Source: Anaerolineaceae bacterium (GTDB lineage: Bacteria; Planctomycetota; Phycisphaerae; FEN-1346; JAACEH01). Taken from it: a DNA stretch of 8,078 nt. Shown here piece after piece: positions 6,733-8,078 of the stretch. The notes beneath the pieces are model-generated. The model saw only the letters and a list, made by a program, of their open reading frames with translations. It did no database searches and was not told where the DNA came from. Location: assembly GCA_011682595.1 (NCBI GenBank), contig JAACEH010000187.1, positions 1 to 8,078 of the forward strand. The letters run 5' to 3'. The position numbers and the translations under genes were made by a program. How positions within the stretch are numbered: the first letter of the stretch is position 1; every line of letters starts with the position of its first letter.

Positions 6733-7722
6733 TCACCGGCTGTCGTAAAGGGCCGCCGGGCCGATCTCGTCGGGGAAACGGTTCTCGTTGAGTAGAAAGG
6801 CCCGCAGGCTCGTGCACAGGTGGCACTTGTCGGCGTAGCCGCCGTCGGCCTGGCGATATCCGAGTTGCAGCGCCTCGCCCAACAAAGCCCCCGGCCCCCC
6901 CTCGACCAGCAGCCGCCAGAGTGGTCCTCGCGGGGCGGCCAGCACCTCGTCGGCGGACCGGCCGCAACAGGCCTTCCCGAGAAGCAGCCCGGCACAGGTT
7001 CCCGGAAAGATGTAGCCCGAAGGGTCGATGTGCAGGTGGCCGCTGTCGCGAAGTCCCGCGGCGCAATTCTGTTCGCGGAAGGTCTCGGCCGGAAACCTCT
7101 CGACGAGGCCGCTCAGCTCCGCGGCCGCCCGACCGGTCATTCGCTCATCGTGCCGCGACAGCGCTTCTGCGTATGCGGCCCGGCGCGCCGTGGCGCTCGC
7201 GGACCGCAGGTCAGTCGGCGACTTGAGGAACTGCCAGCGGCGGGCCCTCAGGCCGCCTTGGCCGAGCACCTCCAGGGCCGCTTGCCAGAGCAGCGTTACC
7301 CGCTGCGGATCGACAAACTCCTGGTGAAAGACGTCGGCCGAGATGCTGATCCGCTGCATGCCGGCCTCGCCCAACTCGCCGAGCCGGCGCCGCACGACCT
7401 CCGCGTCGGTCGCCCAGTAGCCGTTGGTCTCGACGTAGCCGACCCCGCCCAACCCCGCCTCACCGGCCGCCCGCACCACCTCCAGCAGCAGGGGGTAGTT
7501 CCCGAACGGTTCGCCGCCGCCGATGTGAACGCCCGACGGGTCGAGTCCCAGGCGGGCCAGAGCCTGGAAGTGCCGCCGCGCGTCCTCGACGTTCATCCAC
7601 GAGGTGCGGTCCGGGCTGCAGGACAAGTAGCAGTGCCCGCACCGGGCGTTGCACCAATAGGTCAGGAGCAGCCCGGCCGAACTGATCCGGAGCATGTCGC
7701 AATTAGGGTTCATCCGCTCCAT
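6733..7722 (-). CDS. Radical SAM protein with SPASM/twitch-like C-terminus
   Basis: The 329-residue protein has the radical SAM cluster motif C24-x3-C28-x2-C31 (WCNARCGHCYLS), the GGGEP SAM-binding motif (68-72), ETNGYW (98-103) and ISISADVFHQEF (125-136). The C-terminal part holds more cysteines: Cys220 (NCAAG), Cys243 (FPGTCAG), Cys252-253 and Cys300/Cys303 (KCHLC). These probably bind an auxiliary Fe-S cluster, as in SPASM or twitch domains, though the full SPASM pattern is not present. Related enzymes modify peptides or proteins or act on small molecules; the substrate here is unknown and no precursor peptide is seen nearby. The start at 7722 has GGGAGG 6 nt upstream. The longer in-frame ATG at 7890 would add 56 arginine-rich residues overlapping the tatA leader. 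Confidence 0.85.
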   Translation of the reverse strand: MERMNPNCDMLRISSAGLLLTYWCNARCGHCYLSCSPDRTSWMNVEDARRHFQALARLGLDPSGVHIGGGEPFGNYPLLLEVVRAAGEAGLGGVGYVETNGYWATDAEVVRRRLGELGEAGMQRISISADVFHQEFVDPQRVTLLWQAALEVLGQGGLRARRWQFLKSPTDLRSASATARRAAYAEALSRHDERMTGRAAAELSGLVERFPAETFREQNCAAGLRDSGHLHIDPSGYIFPGTCAGLLLGKACCGRSADEVLAAPRGPLWRLLVEGGPGALLGEALQLGYRQADGGYADKCHLCTSLRAFLLNENRFPDEIGPAALYDSR

Positions 7723-7728
7723 TCTAAG

Positions 7729-7734
7729 CCTCCC
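7729..7734 (-). promoter_or_regulatory. Ribosome binding site that sets the radical SAM start
   Basis: On the minus strand GGGAGG lies 6 nt before the ATG at 7722-7720. No comparable site precedes the longer in-frame start at 7890. Confidence 0.75.
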
Positions 7735-7788
7735 GCCGGGCCATTCCACCAGTTTTCGACCGCCTCGCGCCGGGCAGCAAGCGGGTGC

Positions 7789-7813
7789 CGTGGTCACGGT
7801 GTGTGTGACCACG
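7789..7813. promoter_or_regulatory. Perfect dyad between divergent radical SAM and tatA genes
   Basis: The arms CGTGGTCAC (7789-7797) and GTGACCACG (7805-7813) are exact reverse complements, separated by GGTGTGT. The site is about 67 bp upstream of the radical SAM start and about 36 bp upstream of the tatA -35 box. It could be an operator shared by both genes or a hairpin in the radical SAM leader; no regulator gene is in the window. Confidence 0.5.
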
Positions 7814-7848
7814 AAGGAGCGACCCTTGCCGGACGGCCCGGATTTGCG

Positions 7849-7877
7849 TTGTCGCCGTCGGCCCGGCCTCCTATAAT
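7849..7877 (+). promoter_or_regulatory. Promoter of tatA
   Basis: TTGTCG (7849-7854), a 17-bp spacer and a perfect TATAAT (7872-7877) precede tatA. Transcription would start near 7884, with a leader of about 26 nt. Confidence 0.65.
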
Positions 7878-7909
7878 TGGACTCAGTCATTTATTGGGGA
7901 GGATCTGGC

Positions 7910-8078
7910 ATGGACGTCCTGGCATGGAGTTTCGGCGGCTGGGAGTTGGTTGTGGTGGCCTTGGTCGGCCTGTTGCTGTTCGGCCGGCGTCTGCCTCAGG
8001 TCGGCCGCAGCCTCGGACAGAGCATCGTCGAATTCAAGAAGGGCCTCAAGGGCATGAAGGACGAAATCGAGGCCGAGG
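7910..8078 (+). CDS. tatA: Twin-arginine translocase subunit TatA/TatE, 3' truncated by the window
   Basis: The visible 56 residues give the standard TatA start: a short periplasmic N-terminus, a single membrane helix (about 9-24, GGWELVVVALVGLLLF), the FG hinge (24-25), LP (28-29), and an amphipathic helix with GRSLGQSIVEFKKGLKG. It ends in charged residues (MKDEIEAE). TatA subunits oligomerise in the cytoplasmic membrane to form the passage for folded proteins with twin-arginine signals. GGGGAGGA (7896-7903) lies 6 nt before the ATG. TatA versus TatB cannot be fully settled without the C-terminus, but the spacing and motifs favour TatA/E. Confidence 0.9.
   Translation, partial: MDVLAWSFGGWELVVVALVGLLLFGRRLPQVGRSLGQSIVEFKKGLKGMKDEIEAE

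Noticed and set aside
6733..7890. Longer radical SAM frame starting at 7890
   Set aside because: The extra 56 residues are arginine-rich and unlike the family, overlap the tatA promoter region, and lack a ribosome binding site; GGGAGG supports 7722.

Overview
The window looks like a piece of a GC-rich bacterial chromosome. The gene set suggests Planctomycetota, perhaps a Phycisphaerae-like lineage: a BatA/von Willebrand A membrane protein, a secreted protein with duplicated YRGRNYLL-type domains, an RsbW/RsbV-like pair and a compact aconitase. This placement is an inference from style and gene content. Genes mostly have clear Shine-Dalgarno sites, and several sit behind good sigma-70-like promoters.

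Layout: Positions 1-168 hold the right half of a palindromic repeat element, then the promoter of an aconitate hydratase gene (187-2104). That gene is broken by a frameshift at about 1369; both halves are otherwise intact. It is followed by a secreted two-domain protein of unknown function (2179-3267), a BatA/vWA membrane protein (3384-5093), and a Uri-type GIY-YIG endonuclease (5093-5587) that overlaps the BatA-like stop codon. Then comes a 354-bp gene-free stretch (5588-5941). It carries a complete inverted pair of REP-like hairpins (5654-5728) and a second copy of the roughly 90-bp repeat found at the window start. It ends in a strong promoter for a two-gene unit: an RsbW-like anti-sigma kinase (5942-6349) and a STAS anti-sigma-factor antagonist (6375-6704). 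Convergent to these, on the minus strand, is a radical SAM protein with a SPASM/twitch-like C-terminus (6733-7722). It is divergent from tatA (7910 to the window end, truncated); a perfect 9-bp dyad lies in their shared upstream region.

How they work together: the kinase and STAS genes form a recognisable partner-switch module, although no sigma factor or phosphatase is in view. The BatA-like and GIY-YIG genes look translationally coupled, but their functions do not suggest a shared pathway. The remaining genes look like ordinary neighbours. No CRISPR array, transposase, tRNA, rRNA or clear defence system is visible. The most notable features are the duplicated repeat/promoter cassette bracketing 5.7 kb, the frameshifted aconitase, the tandem-domain secreted protein, and two operator-like dyads.
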